A stretch of DNA of 48,106 bases from DAOUET01 sp034430155 (GTDB lineage: Bacteria > Chloroflexota > Anaerolineae > Anaerolineales > UBA4823). The position numbers and the translations under genes are program-made. Shown here one piece after another: positions 17,058 through 25,322 of the stretch; the stretch's first letter is position 1; every line of letters starts with the position of its first letter. The stretch is from assembly GCA_034430155.1 (NCBI GenBank), contig DAOUET010000144.1, positions 1-48,106 of the forward strand, given 5' to 3'. The notes under the pieces are model-generated. The model had not been told where the DNA came from and searched no databases. It saw only the letters and a program-made list of their open reading frames with translations.

Positions 17058-18331
17058 TTATTCGCCTCAAGGAGTATAACCCGCCAGTTCCAACGCCGTA
17101 TCACGACCACGCCCGCCCAAATGAAGGCTGCTGCAAACAAGAAGAGCGCGGTATAGGACCACTGCTGCAAAAATAAACCAGCCGCCAGGGGCAAAAAAGC
17201 TACCGGCAAGGTCAGCGACGCGTTGATACCCGCATAGGTAGCCCGTTCAGCAATTGGGGACAACTCAAGCAGTGCGCTCGAAAAACCAACTTTGCGCCCG
17301 TCGAAGGTTGCGCCAGCCAAGAAAAATATCGGCAGTAAAGCCAGCCAGCCCAGCGGACTCAAGGCAATTGCTAACAAGGGAGTCGATGCAGAAACGAGGG
17401 CGCAAACGGACAACATGCGGCGGCTGCCAGAGCAATCCACCAAGCGCGCCCAAACCAGGTTGGAAAGCGCTCTTCCCAAAACTTGCGCCAGCAAAAACCA
17501 GCCAACCGCCTCCGTAGGCGCGCCCAACTGTTCGCGGGCGTAGACTACATAAAACGGCAGTACCATCAGGCTGAAACCGGTTAAAAGTTGAACGGTAATC
17601 AAGGTCTTCAGGTGGCGGCCTGCCGCCAGAACCTGTTTCCAATATTCAGCCCATGAGGAGACGCATCGTTCAGATTCGGGCGCAGGCGGTTCCCGCATCG
17701 CCAGAAAGCCAAGCGATGCAATGGCTAAACCGACAGCGGCTAATCCAAATAACAAAGCGTAGTTGTTGGGATAATCCACACGTGCCAAAATTTGGCGTGC
17801 CGCCAACGCCGAACCAACAGAAAGCGGCCCCGCCAATGCTCCCATGCCTCCGAAGAATGCCCCGCGCCGGTTGGCAGGGATGATTTTCCCGATAATGTCC
17901 GTGTAGGGGATGTTGCCCAGTCCGCCGCCTGCGTAAAAGATAGCCAGCATCCCCACCAAGATCCACGCCAACGATATGGGGTATTGCGCGCCAATGGCAT
18001 AAATCAGCCAGGCTAATATTCCCCAACTCAACACCCGCAAATAAATGGCCGTCAGTAGGTAGGGCATCTTGCGCGGGCGCAGTTCGATCCAGCGGGCGAC
18101 GAAAGGCTGAGGCAAGGCTCCAGCGATGGTCAACAATGTGGAAAGTCCGCCCACCCAGACCGTCGAGCCGGTCAGTTCCGCCACAAAAGCGGAGATGACA
18201 GTTGTGGGCTGGGTCAGCGAAACGCCCAGGGCTAAGAAGCCCCCATGCCACAATCCAGCGATGAAATTGCGGCGGTTTGTGGATGCTCCTGATTGAGGAA
18301 GGTGGGTACTTACGGTTTCTTCTAATTGCAT
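17054..18331 (-). CDS. MFS transporter
   Basis: About twelve hydrophobic segments over ~425 residues with an MFS organisation and a central hydrophilic loop (REPPAPESERCVSSWAEYWK). ATG at 18331 has AGGA six bases upstream; a TTG at 18355 would make it overlap the previous gene and is less likely. The end overlaps the start of the LarC-TrmO gene (ATGA). Substrate unknown; the position directly before a nickel-handling protein makes export or import of a metal complex or metabolite a possibility, without direct evidence. Second MFS gene of the cluster. Confidence 0.86.
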   Translation of the reverse strand: MQLEETVSTHLPQSGASTNRRNFIAGLWHGGFLALGVSLTQPTTVISAFVAELTGSTVWVGGLSTLLTIAGALPQPFVARWIELRPRKMPYLLTAIYLRVLSWGILAWLIYAIGAQYPISLAWILVGMLAIFYAGGGLGNIPYTDIIGKIIPANRRGAFFGGMGALAGPLSVGSALAARQILARVDYPNNYALLFGLAAVGLAIASLGFLAMREPPAPESERCVSSWAEYWKQVLAAGRHLKTLITVQLLTGFSLMVLPFYVVYAREQLGAPTEAVGWFLLAQVLGRALSNLVWARLVDCSGSRRMLSVCALVSASTPLLAIALSPLGWLALLPIFFLAGATFDGRKVGFSSALLELSPIAERATYAGINASLTLPVAFLPLAAGLFLQQWSYTALFLFAAAFIWAGVVVIRRWNWRVILLEANK

Positions 18332-18344
18332 GATGTTCCTGTAA

Positions 18345-19178
18345 TCAACTGTCAAAGGTTATAACTGTTCCGGCTGGGCAGGTCTTTACACGACTTCCGA
18401 ATGAGCGCGCCAGCATATGATAAGCGCGCTCGCCGGTGCAATGGTTGAGGTAGTAATGAAGCGACTTGTAACGCTCACTGAGTACATCAATCACATGGCC
18501 TAAATACAAGTTGTCAGCCATCACCAGGTGCGTTCCGCCTATGATAGCTACAATAGGCTGATTGAACATCCGCTCTACGTGGAAAAAGGTATTCAACAGC
18601 CCGGCGTGGCAACAGCCGCAAATTATCACCAGTCCTGACTGTGTTTTTAACGCCAAAGACAGATCATCCCGATATGGATCAGGCTGCCATCCTTCAGCAG
18701 TGCGTATAAAATGATGGACGCTTCGCCCTTCTGGTTCGGGCCGTTCAAAAATATCTCCAGTTGTCCACAAACCAGGAAAAATTTCGACAGGCGTGCTGCT
18801 AAGATGAAGCGCAGCGCGACTGGCTAAAGCTTCTCTTGTTACCAACAATCCAATGGACTGATATTCGCCTTTCCGTAGGGTATAGCGGGGCTGGAAGATG
18901 TCAGTGTGGGCGTAGAGAGGCAGACCAGCATTTTTCGAGAGTATCGCTTCTAATCCACCTGTGTGGTCATAGTGCGCATGGCTTAATGCCAAAGCATCGG
19001 CGTCCTCAAGTCTGAGGCCGAGCAATCTCAGATTACGAGACAAGACAGCCTCCGTTTGCCCGGTATCGAAGATCAGACGACCCTGCCCGGTTTCGATCCA
19101 AAAGGAAAGGCCGTGTTCGTTCCGCAGGTTAGAATCTTTTTTGGCGACGTTGTCTACAACACAGATGATATTCACCAT
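18345..19178 (-). CDS. MBL-fold metallohydrolase (dihydropterin ribofuranosylaminobenzene-phosphate synthase-like)
   Basis: Metallo-beta-lactamase fold with the metal-binding motif SHAHYDHTGG (H67, H69, D71, H72), a second histidine segment GCCHAGLLN and GGTHLV. The sub-family with GCCHAG and a late HCTGERA segment is the one that includes the archaeal enzyme of methanopterin synthesis, although bacterial members have other, unknown roles. No signal peptide, so cytoplasmic. Its paralogue at 20175-21179 is a lipoprotein, so the pair may work on either side of the membrane. Confidence 0.87.
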   Translation of the reverse strand: MVNIICVVDNVAKKDSNLRNEHGLSFWIETGQGRLIFDTGQTEAVLSRNLRLLGLRLEDADALALSHAHYDHTGGLEAILSKNAGLPLYAHTDIFQPRYTLRKGEYQSIGLLVTREALASRAALHLSSTPVEIFPGLWTTGDIFERPEPEGRSVHHFIRTAEGWQPDPYRDDLSLALKTQSGLVIICGCCHAGLLNTFFHVERMFNQPIVAIIGGTHLVMADNLYLGHVIDVLSERYKSLHYYLNHCTGERAYHMLARSFGSRVKTCPAGTVITFDS

Positions 19179-19249
19179 ATTATGAACTCAAAAGTCGGGG
19201 CAGGAGAGAGTTCCGCCAGAAGCTCTTCTCTCATCGTTTTTCCTCTCTC

Positions 19250-19525
19250 TTACGGATGTCCATGTTCCGCTTCAGATGCGGGCGCCGGGCAGGCGTTCGA
19301 GAAAGTTGTGACCATTACCACCCGTCCCCCTTTGGCAGCGCGCTGAAAGGCCGCTTGTAGAGCAGCGAATATCACCTGGTCGTCACCGGAGATCAGGGTG
19401 CTCATAGAACCTGGATTCACGTCCAGGCCATGCTCTCGGAAGATACGCAGCGCCCCATCGATGGCTGGCGATAGATCCTCCTGGCCCAAAGGATAAAGGC
19501 TAACTTGAGCTGAAATATCAATCAT
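19250..19525 (-). CDS. YkoF/MTH1187-type thiamine-binding domain protein
   Basis: 91 residues that fit the thiamine-binding (PF01910) fold: start ISAQVSLYPLGQEDL, then IDGALRIFREHGLDVNPGSMSTLISG and a FQRAAKGGRVVMVTTFSNAC end. Members bind thiamine or hydroxymethylpyrimidine, or only share the fold. AAGGAG lies six bases before ATG. It sits between the MBL hydrolase and a methyltransferase. No riboswitch was seen upstream. Confidence 0.78.
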   Translation of the reverse strand: MIDISAQVSLYPLGQEDLSPAIDGALRIFREHGLDVNPGSMSTLISGDDQVIFAALQAAFQRAAKGGRVVMVTTFSNACPAPASEAEHGHP

Positions 19526-19543
19526 CTCATTCTCCTTGCAACG

Positions 19544-20200
19544 TCAAGATAGTTTTACCGCCATACCGATAAACCCACCCCAAGGCAGGGGCAGCGCGCC
19601 TGGCCAGAACGGCCACAGTGCCGTTCTCCAGATGACTTTTACCTCCTCGCCGGCAACAACACGAAGCATTTGCCTCAGTTCACATGGCGTAAAAAACCGG
19701 GCAACTTCCCAAATCGGCCCGCCTTTGCGTTTGTATTCTCGCCCCAGACGGCTCTCTGCGTTCAAAACCCCCAGTAGGATCCCTTGTCTGGTGACGCGCA
19801 GAGCTTCGGTCAGGGCCTTGAGGGGATCGGGGAGAAACTCCAGCGTCGTGATCAGGGACACCAGGTCGAAGGACTTTGAGAGAAATGGAAGCGTTAGCGC
19901 ATCCCCTTGCAAATAAACCGGGCTACTCAAGCTTAGTACCTCGTCCAACATCGGGTGGGATGGGTCTAGTCCCACCGCTTGCAGTCCCAGCTCGGTAAAC
20001 CAACGCGTGAAATGGCCCGTTCCACAGCCCACTTCCAGAATGGTGTGCATCTCTGGGAACGCAGTCAGCAGCCACTGCAAAAGGGCCTTTTCTTGACGGT
20101 CAGCCTGGCGGCCGATGGTAAGGTACCAGGTTTCATAGCCGGCGGCGATCTGGTGCTTGGCGAAAGGATTGAGGCTAATTTTCTCCTTCGCTGATAACAA
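19544..20200 (-). CDS. Class I SAM-dependent methyltransferase
   Basis: UbiE-type methyltransferase with motif I LEVGCGTGHFTRWF, acidic VGLDPSHPM, motif II SFDLVSLITTLEFL and post-I VTRQGILLGVLNAES. The start is unclear: the frame begins with TTG at 20200. AAGGAG lies inside the first codons, so the true start may be a few codons later at a non-ATG codon. The 5' end overlaps the upstream MBL lipoprotein gene by 26 bases. The same overlap length occurs at the other LarC-TrmO/methyltransferase junction. Confidence 0.84.
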   Translation of the reverse strand: MLSAKEKISLNPFAKHQIAAGYETWYLTIGRQADRQEKALLQWLLTAFPEMHTILEVGCGTGHFTRWFTELGLQAVGLDPSHPMLDEVLSLSSPVYLQGDALTLPFLSKSFDLVSLITTLEFLPDPLKALTEALRVTRQGILLGVLNAESRLGREYKRKGGPIWEVARFFTPCELRQMLRVVAGEEVKVIWRTALWPFWPGALPLPWGGFIGMAVKLS

Positions 20201-21179
20201 TTACTTTCCCAACCCCTGCCCGGATAAAATCCTCTTCATACTCAGCCGCGAACATGGCGATGGCAAGATCCCCGGTACAATGGCATGGGGCTACCTGTTC
20301 CACTCTTAAACGCCGAAAATCTATCAGGATAGCATCAATCTCAGCTCTACTTTTACTTCCCAGGTGGAAGCCGCCCAGCACCAGACGTACCGGATCATCG
20401 AACAAGGTCTTGGCTTGCTCCACGATCTCCACAATGCCCGGGTGAGCGCAACCGGTGACGACAACCAGCCCTTGATCGGTCTGGATTACCAGGGATTGCT
20501 CTCGGATACTCCCCCCCATTTCGCCAGTCGTAAATATGCCCTCGGCGATCAATAAACCGGGCGTTACTTCGATCACTTCAGTTCTCCTACCCAATTGATC
20601 TTTGAAGGAAGCTGAGAAGGAGGCTGGCAAATAGACAGTCGGACGCGCCCCGCTTTCCAACAGGGCATTCAGGCCACCGGTATGATCCCCATGGGCATGA
20701 GAGAGCACAACGCGCCCAATTTGGGTCGGGTCAATCCCTAAGATGCGCATGTTTTCTATCAGTGTTGGCCCATCTCCTCCGGTGTCGAAGAGTAAGGTAT
20801 GGCCACGGTATTTCACCAGGGCGGAGAATCCCCAGGCCAATTTAAGCCTTGCATCATAAGCATTGTTGTCGTAAACGATGGTGATAGTAAGCGATTCTTT
20901 AACAGGCATCGGTGTTTTTAAGGCTGCCTCCAGAGTTCCTGGAGCACTTGCAGAGGACACGATGGGTGCGGGAGTGAAACCCTTCTCCGGAATGGTCATG
21001 GTAGGAATGGAGGCATTCGCTCCATTAGCTGAGACAACCCAGGTCGAATCCGCCGGGGAGGGCCTGCCTGGCGAGGTGACAGCAGATGGGCAGCAAGCAC
21101 TCAAAGACAAAAGTATCCCAATCAGGAAAAAAACACAAACCAACGAAACCTCTGATAACCGCCAGAAGCAAATTATCAT
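20175..21179 (-). CDS. MBL-fold metallohydrolase lipoprotein
   Basis: The N-terminus has a hydrophobic signal (VSLVCVFFLIGILLSLSAC) with the lipobox LSAC, so Cys29 would be lipidated and the enzyme anchored outside the cytoplasmic membrane. A Ser/Pro/Thr-rich linker to ~95 follows, then the MBL domain with SHAHGDHTGG, TGCAHPGIVE, GGFHLG and PCHCTGD. The domain is of the same sub-family as the cytoplasmic paralogue at 18345-19178. Start ATG at 21179, nine bases after the small DUF8180-like gene, with only weak ribosome-binding sequence. Confidence 0.87.
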   Translation of the reverse strand: MIICFWRLSEVSLVCVFFLIGILLSLSACCPSAVTSPGRPSPADSTWVVSANGANASIPTMTIPEKGFTPAPIVSSASAPGTLEAALKTPMPVKESLTITIVYDNNAYDARLKLAWGFSALVKYRGHTLLFDTGGDGPTLIENMRILGIDPTQIGRVVLSHAHGDHTGGLNALLESGARPTVYLPASFSASFKDQLGRRTEVIEVTPGLLIAEGIFTTGEMGGSIREQSLVIQTDQGLVVVTGCAHPGIVEIVEQAKTLFDDPVRLVLGGFHLGSKSRAEIDAILIDFRRLRVEQVAPCHCTGDLAIAMFAAEYEEDFIRAGVGKVIVISEGEN

Positions 21180-21188
21180 CGGGGCGAC

Positions 21189-21404
21189 TCATTCATAGAT
21201 AATGTCTATTGACTTGGGTCCGCCCATCCTTGCGAGGGCCTCCGCCAGGGCTTTATTGGCGCGCTCTATGGCCTGAGCCGCCGTCAATATATCAGGAGCA
21301 GCTTCGCCGGCATTCTCAGCCCAGCGTCGGAATTCGCTGGCGTGTTCTTCATTATGCTCAATCCAATGCGGGATCAGCACCCGTAGCTTCTCCACTTCAT
21401 TCAT
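21189..21404 (-). CDS. Small helical protein (DUF8180-like)
   Basis: 71 residues, almost entirely amphipathic helix (LIPHWIEHNEEHASEFRRWA; ALAEALARMGG). The HWIEHNEEHASEF pattern, rich in His and Glu, could bind metal and is typical of small proteins found next to cooT in anaerobes. The start overlaps the end of cooT by eight bases (21397-21404), with GAGG upstream inside cooT. Function unknown; the pairing with cooT suggests a nickel-related role. Confidence 0.68.
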   Translation of the reverse strand: MNEVEKLRVLIPHWIEHNEEHASEFRRWAENAGEAAPDILTAAQAIERANKALAEALARMGGPKSIDIIYE

Positions 21405-21597
21405 GACTTTCCTCGCTTTCCTGGAGCGATTCTAAAATCACTTTATGTTTGATCAAATCGATCCGGCGAATAGTAGCCGGCACAACCTGCACCGGCTCAA
21501 ATAGGGCGATCAAACGCACACCCTCCGGGAGGGGTTCCACCATCAACACGTCTCGCATAATCACTTTGTCGTTCAAATATACGGTGGCCTGACACAT
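21397..21597 (-). CDS. cooT: CooT family nickel-binding protein
   Basis: 66 residues that match CooT: MCQATVYLNDKVIMRDVLMVEP at the start (the conserved Cys2 is the nickel ligand in the family), a central VRLIALFEPVQVVPATIRRIDLI and the HKVILE end. CooT serves nickel delivery to CO dehydrogenase in Rhodospirillum; many anaerobes hold copies away from cooS. AGGAGG stands just before the ATG. With the CooC-like ATPase and the LarC-like protein in the same transcriptional direction it forms a nickel theme, but no CO dehydrogenase gene lies in the window. Confidence 0.84.
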   Translation of the reverse strand: MCQATVYLNDKVIMRDVLMVEPLPEGVRLIALFEPVQVVPATIRRIDLIKHKVILESLQESEESHE

Positions 21598-21611
21598 CCT
21601 TCTCCTCCTTT

Positions 21612-22691
21612 CTAAAGGGGCTGCGCTTCCTTGATCAACGCCAGCTCAATCACCTGATCGGTAATGTTTTCAAACGCCTGGCTGCGATAGGCCTCGATGG
21701 CACCCTGATCACACAGTGCCGAGAATTCCGGATCAAGGGGTAGATGTCCAAGCAGTTGAGTTCCAGCCCACTGGGCGGTCTTGTCTGCCTGGCTGGGGCC
21801 GAACAAATCGATCTTTACACCGCATTGCGGGCAGAGGATGTAGCTCATGTTTTCTATTAGGCCAATCAGCCTCACGCCTAAACCTGCCGCCATGGTGGCG
21901 GCTTTGCGCACCACCATGCCGGCCAGGTCTTGAGGAGAAGTAACCAGCACGATGCCGTCCAGCGGTAAGGACTGCATGACGGTCAAGGACGCATCCGACG
22001 TCCCAGGCGGCAGGTCTACGACCAACACATCCAGATCGCCCCAGGCAATGTCGCTCCAAAACTGCTGAATCGCCCGGCTGATCAGGGGACCCCGCCACAC
22101 GACCGGTTGGTCTTCATCCGGCAAGAGAAAATTGATCGACATCAATTTAATTCCCTTACGGGATTCGATCGGCTGGATCCCCTCAGGCCCACCTACTGGG
22201 AGCTGATGAGCGCCAAATATCTTGGGGATGCTCGGACCGGTGATATCGGCATCCAGTACGCCAACCTGGAAGCCACGTTTTCTCAGTGATGAAGCCAACA
22301 ATCCGGCGACGGAAGACTTGCCAACCCCTCCCTTGCCACTCATAACCGCCAGCACCCGGCGAACATGAACCCCAGTTTTGGGTGCGACTTTTAATTCTTC
22401 CCTGACGGCAGATTGAAAAGTTACTTTCTGAGCATCTGTCATCTCCGTTAGCTTGACTTCCACCTGTAGCCCCTCTGCTATTGCAGTCGCGGCTTGGCGT
22501 ATAGCCGCAACCAGATCTTGCTTGATCGGCGCGTCCAGCGATGGTAACGCCAGAATCACATCGACTCTAGTTCCATCGACCATCACCTCTGGGATCATGC
22601 CCAACTCAACCAGGTTGCGACTCTGGATTTCAGGATGCTTCACTCGACTCAAAGCTTGATAAACTTCTGATCTAGATACCTGATATGTCAT
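21612..22691 (-). CDS. Mrp/NBP35-family iron-sulfur cluster carrier ATPase
   Basis: 359 residues. An N-terminal MIP18/DUF59 domain (1-~100) is followed by a deviant Walker A P-loop GKGGVGKS (119-126), LDADITGPSIPK, VVDLPPGTSD and the cluster-binding CPQC motif, in the order of ApbC/Mrp. It assembles or transfers [4Fe-4S] clusters to apo-proteins in the cytoplasm. GGAG stands 7-8 bases before the ATG. It starts a tight run with cooT (14-base gap). In this cluster it could serve the ferredoxin, the OYE enzyme or the Mo hydroxylase. Confidence 0.9.
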   Translation of the reverse strand: MTYQVSRSEVYQALSRVKHPEIQSRNLVELGMIPEVMVDGTRVDVILALPSLDAPIKQDLVAAIRQAATAIAEGLQVEVKLTEMTDAQKVTFQSAVREELKVAPKTGVHVRRVLAVMSGKGGVGKSSVAGLLASSLRKRGFQVGVLDADITGPSIPKIFGAHQLPVGGPEGIQPIESRKGIKLMSINFLLPDEDQPVVWRGPLISRAIQQFWSDIAWGDLDVLVVDLPPGTSDASLTVMQSLPLDGIVLVTSPQDLAGMVVRKAATMAAGLGVRLIGLIENMSYILCPQCGVKIDLFGPSQADKTAQWAGTQLLGHLPLDPEFSALCDQGAIEAYRSQAFENITDQVIELALIKEAQPL

Positions 22692-22721
22692 GGCTCATCT
22701 CCATTATCTTCATGATGTGTT

Positions 22722-22823
22722 CTAACAACACCAGCCCAAGAATACGGCTACCTGGTAAATCACAGCCCCAATGCCAAATGAGGCAATTAATAAGAGCATT
22801 AGCACGCCCCAATCCAATCCCAT
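22722..22823 (-). CDS. Possible 33-residue single-helix membrane protein
   Basis: A short frame from ATG (22821-22823) to TAG (22722-22724) encodes one hydrophobic helix (VLMLLLIASFGIGAVIYQVA) ending GWCC. It fills part of the gap between the ferritin-like gene and mrp. No ribosome binding site is obvious, so it may be chance. Conservation of the helix in relatives would decide. Confidence 0.3.
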   Translation of the reverse strand: MGLDWGVLMLLLIASFGIGAVIYQVAVFLGWCC

Positions 22824-22881
22824 GAACGCTGAGCTGCTATTTTTTCGATCCGAGACTCGCTCAAAGGGTACAAATCTCGCT

Positions 22882-22930
22882 GAAAAAGCACCACCACGTG
22901 GGCAGGGATATCACTTCCCCCACCCACGTG
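22882..22930 (-). terminator. Candidate rho-independent terminator after the ferritin-like gene
   Basis: Read on the minus strand: CACGTGGG (22923-22930), a ~20-base loop with partial pairing, then CCCACGTG (22895-22902), followed after a short GTGGTGC by five T (22884-22888). It lies just downstream of the ferritin-like gene. If active it would split the 25-kb cluster into a def/cooC block and an mrp-led block. Confidence 0.45.
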
Positions 22931-22967
22931 ACCAGTTAATCCTATACCAGTATCCCAAGCCGATATA

Positions 22968-23488
22968 CTAAAGCCCTTTCAATATACGGCGTAATTCCCA
23001 GGCATGACCTGCCTCCTCAGAGACCATCTCATCCAGCTGTAACTGCAACTCGACAAGGTCCAACTCCTCAGCCATCTGGGCGTGTTTCCGGTAGTTCTCG
23101 ATGTCCTGCTTTTCCATCTCAAGACCCAGTTTCAGCATTTCCTTATTTCCCTCGGGTTTAGAGAATTCCTTAGGCGTGGCGACAGGCTCGCCACTCAGAT
23201 CAATGATCACATCCGTGAGAAACGAGGCATGGCGCAAATTTAATTTAGAGATATTGGCAGCCTTATTATCTTGTGGAATTTAGCTCCTGACTCAATCTCG
23301 GCCAACCTGAGAGTTGCATGTTGACAGGCTTCCTCCATCAGGCTTTTTGCTACCTGCGGAGATAACTTATTTAAGTCTGACATCAGATATCCTTTGCTGA
23401 GCAAATACTCTGCAACCAATGTACGTTCAAGGACCGATTGAGGGCCTCCCGCTAAAAGTCGATTCGGGTCAATGGTTTCTCCGGACAT
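22968..23488 (-). pseudogene. Ferritin-like domain protein, frameshifted near 23272-23276
   Basis: Two adjoining frames make one ~170-residue ferritin-like protein. The first (from 23488) has LAGGPQSVLERTLVAEYLLSK, EEACQHATLRLAEIESGAKF. The second, readable upstream of its apparent TTG start as NISKLNLRHASFLTDVI, goes on with LGLEMEKQDIENYRKHA and DEMVSEEAGHAWELRRI. The E...E-x2-H spacing in both halves (ERTLVAEY, EEACQH, EKQDIENY, SEEAGH) is the di-iron ferritin pattern. The join sits at the TTC-CAC codons, where one base is lost or two gained. The sequence there is not a homopolymer. Candidate iron-oxidising protein, probably inactive if the shift is real. Confidence 0.72.
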
Positions 23489-23621
23489 TTCTCGCCTCCA
23501 GAAATCCTCGCAATCCCGGTAAAGCTTATCCGCTCTTTAATTAGATGCAATTGTTAGATAAATGGTACAAATACACTAAAATATGATATTTTGATGGACA
23601 CGAGCATCTAATGAGGGTGCT

Positions 23622-24200
23622 TCATTCTGCCATGTCGGTGAGGCGTATTGTCGGTACGATTTCCGATATAGGCACCCGCACCGGTTTTCCGTTGCCATCC
23701 ATATAAACTCGATATAAATCATCCAGGCTTTCGATGCGGTCAATGAACAAAATACCGTCCAGATGATCGATCTCGTGGTGCACCAAGACCGCATCGAAGC
23801 CTGCAAGGATGCGGTCAAATGGTTTCCCGTCTTCAGCGATACCTGTGACTCGCAGGTAATGAGGGCGGATGGTTTCACCGTATAAGCCGGGGAAGCTAAG
23901 GCACCCATCAAAATCTTTGCGCTCATCATCCGATTCAATGATTTCCGGATCAACCAGTGCAGTTGGTGTACCAGCTTCGTGATCCCATTCGTTCCTGGCT
24001 CCCAGGCAAACGATCACGACGCGTGAGTGCACACCAATTTGGGGGGCAGCCAATCCGATCCCATCGTAGTGAGCCAGCATGGTCTCTTTGAGGTCTTCAA
24101 TCAGGTGCTTGGTTTGCCGGTTAAAGTTGTGGATAGGATGGCTTTTCGCTCTCAGTGCAGTTCTATCTTTTGGGTATAGCAGAATCTCGCGCACAGCCAT
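23622..24200 (-). CDS. def: Peptide deformylase
   Basis: Removes the N-formyl group from nascent proteins with a ferrous metal centre. The three family motifs are present: GIGLAAPQ (47-54), DGCLS with the metal ligand C100, and HEIDHLDG (142-149) with the HExxH ligands. The second motif is EGCLS in nearly all deformylases; here the Glu is Asp, a conservative but uncommon change. 192 residues is normal. It starts three bases after the cooC-like stop, behind a G-rich ribosome-binding sequence. It may be a second, specialised deformylase. The genome's housekeeping copy cannot be judged from this window. Confidence 0.93.
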   Translation of the reverse strand: MAVREILLYPKDRTALRAKSHPIHNFNRQTKHLIEDLKETMLAHYDGIGLAAPQIGVHSRVVIVCLGARNEWDHEAGTPTALVDPEIIESDDERKDFDGCLSFPGLYGETIRPHYLRVTGIAEDGKPFDRILAGFDAVLVHHEIDHLDGILFIDRIESLDDLYRVYMDGNGKPVRVPISEIVPTIRLTDMAE

Positions 24201-24203
24201 TGG

Positions 24204-25151
24204 TTAACCCCCGATCAGCTTTAAACCCGATTTGGCAGAGTATCGGCTTTCAGCGGCTTCCAGTTCCTCGATGAATCCAAGAATATCACCTTGGGACTTT
24301 TTTGCATGCAGTGGAGTTCCCTTTAGCCACGAAATGGAGATCGATGGATCTTCATGAATGACTCCGCCTGGTTCAATGCCTCGCTCAGCCAATTTTGTCC
24401 GGAGGTAGTTTTCCGTATCTGAATTTCTGATTTTGTTTAACAGGAACAACACTCCCCTAATTCTGGCATCGGTAAATTGTTTATTCGCTACTGCCACGAG
24501 ATCCAGGCTTTCTAAATGCCGGGTGGCCGGCAGTTTTCCGTTCTTGATTTGGTCTACCATGTCTCTCATGTTGATCGCCATCTCTACGGCTGCGATCGTA
24601 GGATCCACCAGCACAATGGCCCAATCCAGGCCAGTGATTACACCCCTGGCAGTATCTTCAAAACCCGCTTTAAAATCCACCAGGGTTACCGGGGCTTCCC
24701 CACGCTTGCTTATCCTGAGATCCCTGGCAATCTTGGAAACAGGGCCATCGCAGCCTGCCCCAGGTCCCAGTTCGCCAATTTTCCCTACGATCAGCAGCGA
24801 TATGCCTGCCTGATTTTGCGCATGATACTTGCTGGGGAGATCATCCAGGGATACCTCACTTCCAGGAAGTGGTGTAGGGTCATCCACAGGGCAGGTAACC
24901 AATCCCCCGCTGAAAACCATTCCACCGAAGTAATCCATCAATAATTTCGGAGGTCGGTCGATCCCCAATGCGAGTGGAAGGCCGACATTTGTCGAATCGG
25001 CGTCCAAGACGCATACTTTGTAACGGCGCTCCTGGAGGCTGCTTGCCAGTAAAACGACGGCCGTGCTCTTCCCAGATCCCCCTTTCCCGAAAATACCAAT
25101 GCGTTTACCGGCAAGCACACCGTTTTTAAGATTGGTACCCGTTCTATCCAT
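24204..25151 (-). CDS. CooC-like / MinD-family ATPase (nickel-enzyme maturation type)
   Basis: SIMIBI-class P-loop ATPase with GKGGSGKST (22-30), LDADSTNVGLP and DFKAGFEDTARGV, followed by LDWAIVLVDPT, as in CooC/MinD-type maturation ATPases. CooC drives nickel insertion into CO dehydrogenase. I start at ATG 25151 because GGAG lies nine bases upstream; a TTG start at 25181 gives an N-terminal extension without a ribosome binding site. The gene is three bases upstream of def and in the same direction as cooT. The typical CxC nickel motif of true CooC was not found, so a paralogous role is possible. Confidence 0.82.
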   Translation of the reverse strand: MDRTGTNLKNGVLAGKRIGIFGKGGSGKSTAVVLLASSLQERRYKVCVLDADSTNVGLPLALGIDRPPKLLMDYFGGMVFSGGLVTCPVDDPTPLPGSEVSLDDLPSKYHAQNQAGISLLIVGKIGELGPGAGCDGPVSKIARDLRISKRGEAPVTLVDFKAGFEDTARGVITGLDWAIVLVDPTIAAVEMAINMRDMVDQIKNGKLPATRHLESLDLVAVANKQFTDARIRGVLFLLNKIRNSDTENYLRTKLAERGIEPGGVIHEDPSISISWLKGTPLHAKKSQGDILGFIEELEAAESRYSAKSGLKLIGG

Positions 25152-25322
25152 CCTTCTTATCTCCATATCCAGTTGGCTCAAGCCTTTTCAGCGCGCCCGA
25201 GCGGTTAGAGTTTATCACCTTGATCCAGCGGAACAGACTCCGCATTACCTCCGAAGTAATCAACCTGACTCAAATAACGAAGCAGATAAGGGCGCGCACA
25301 AAGGTTGCTTGCCGATCCCTCC

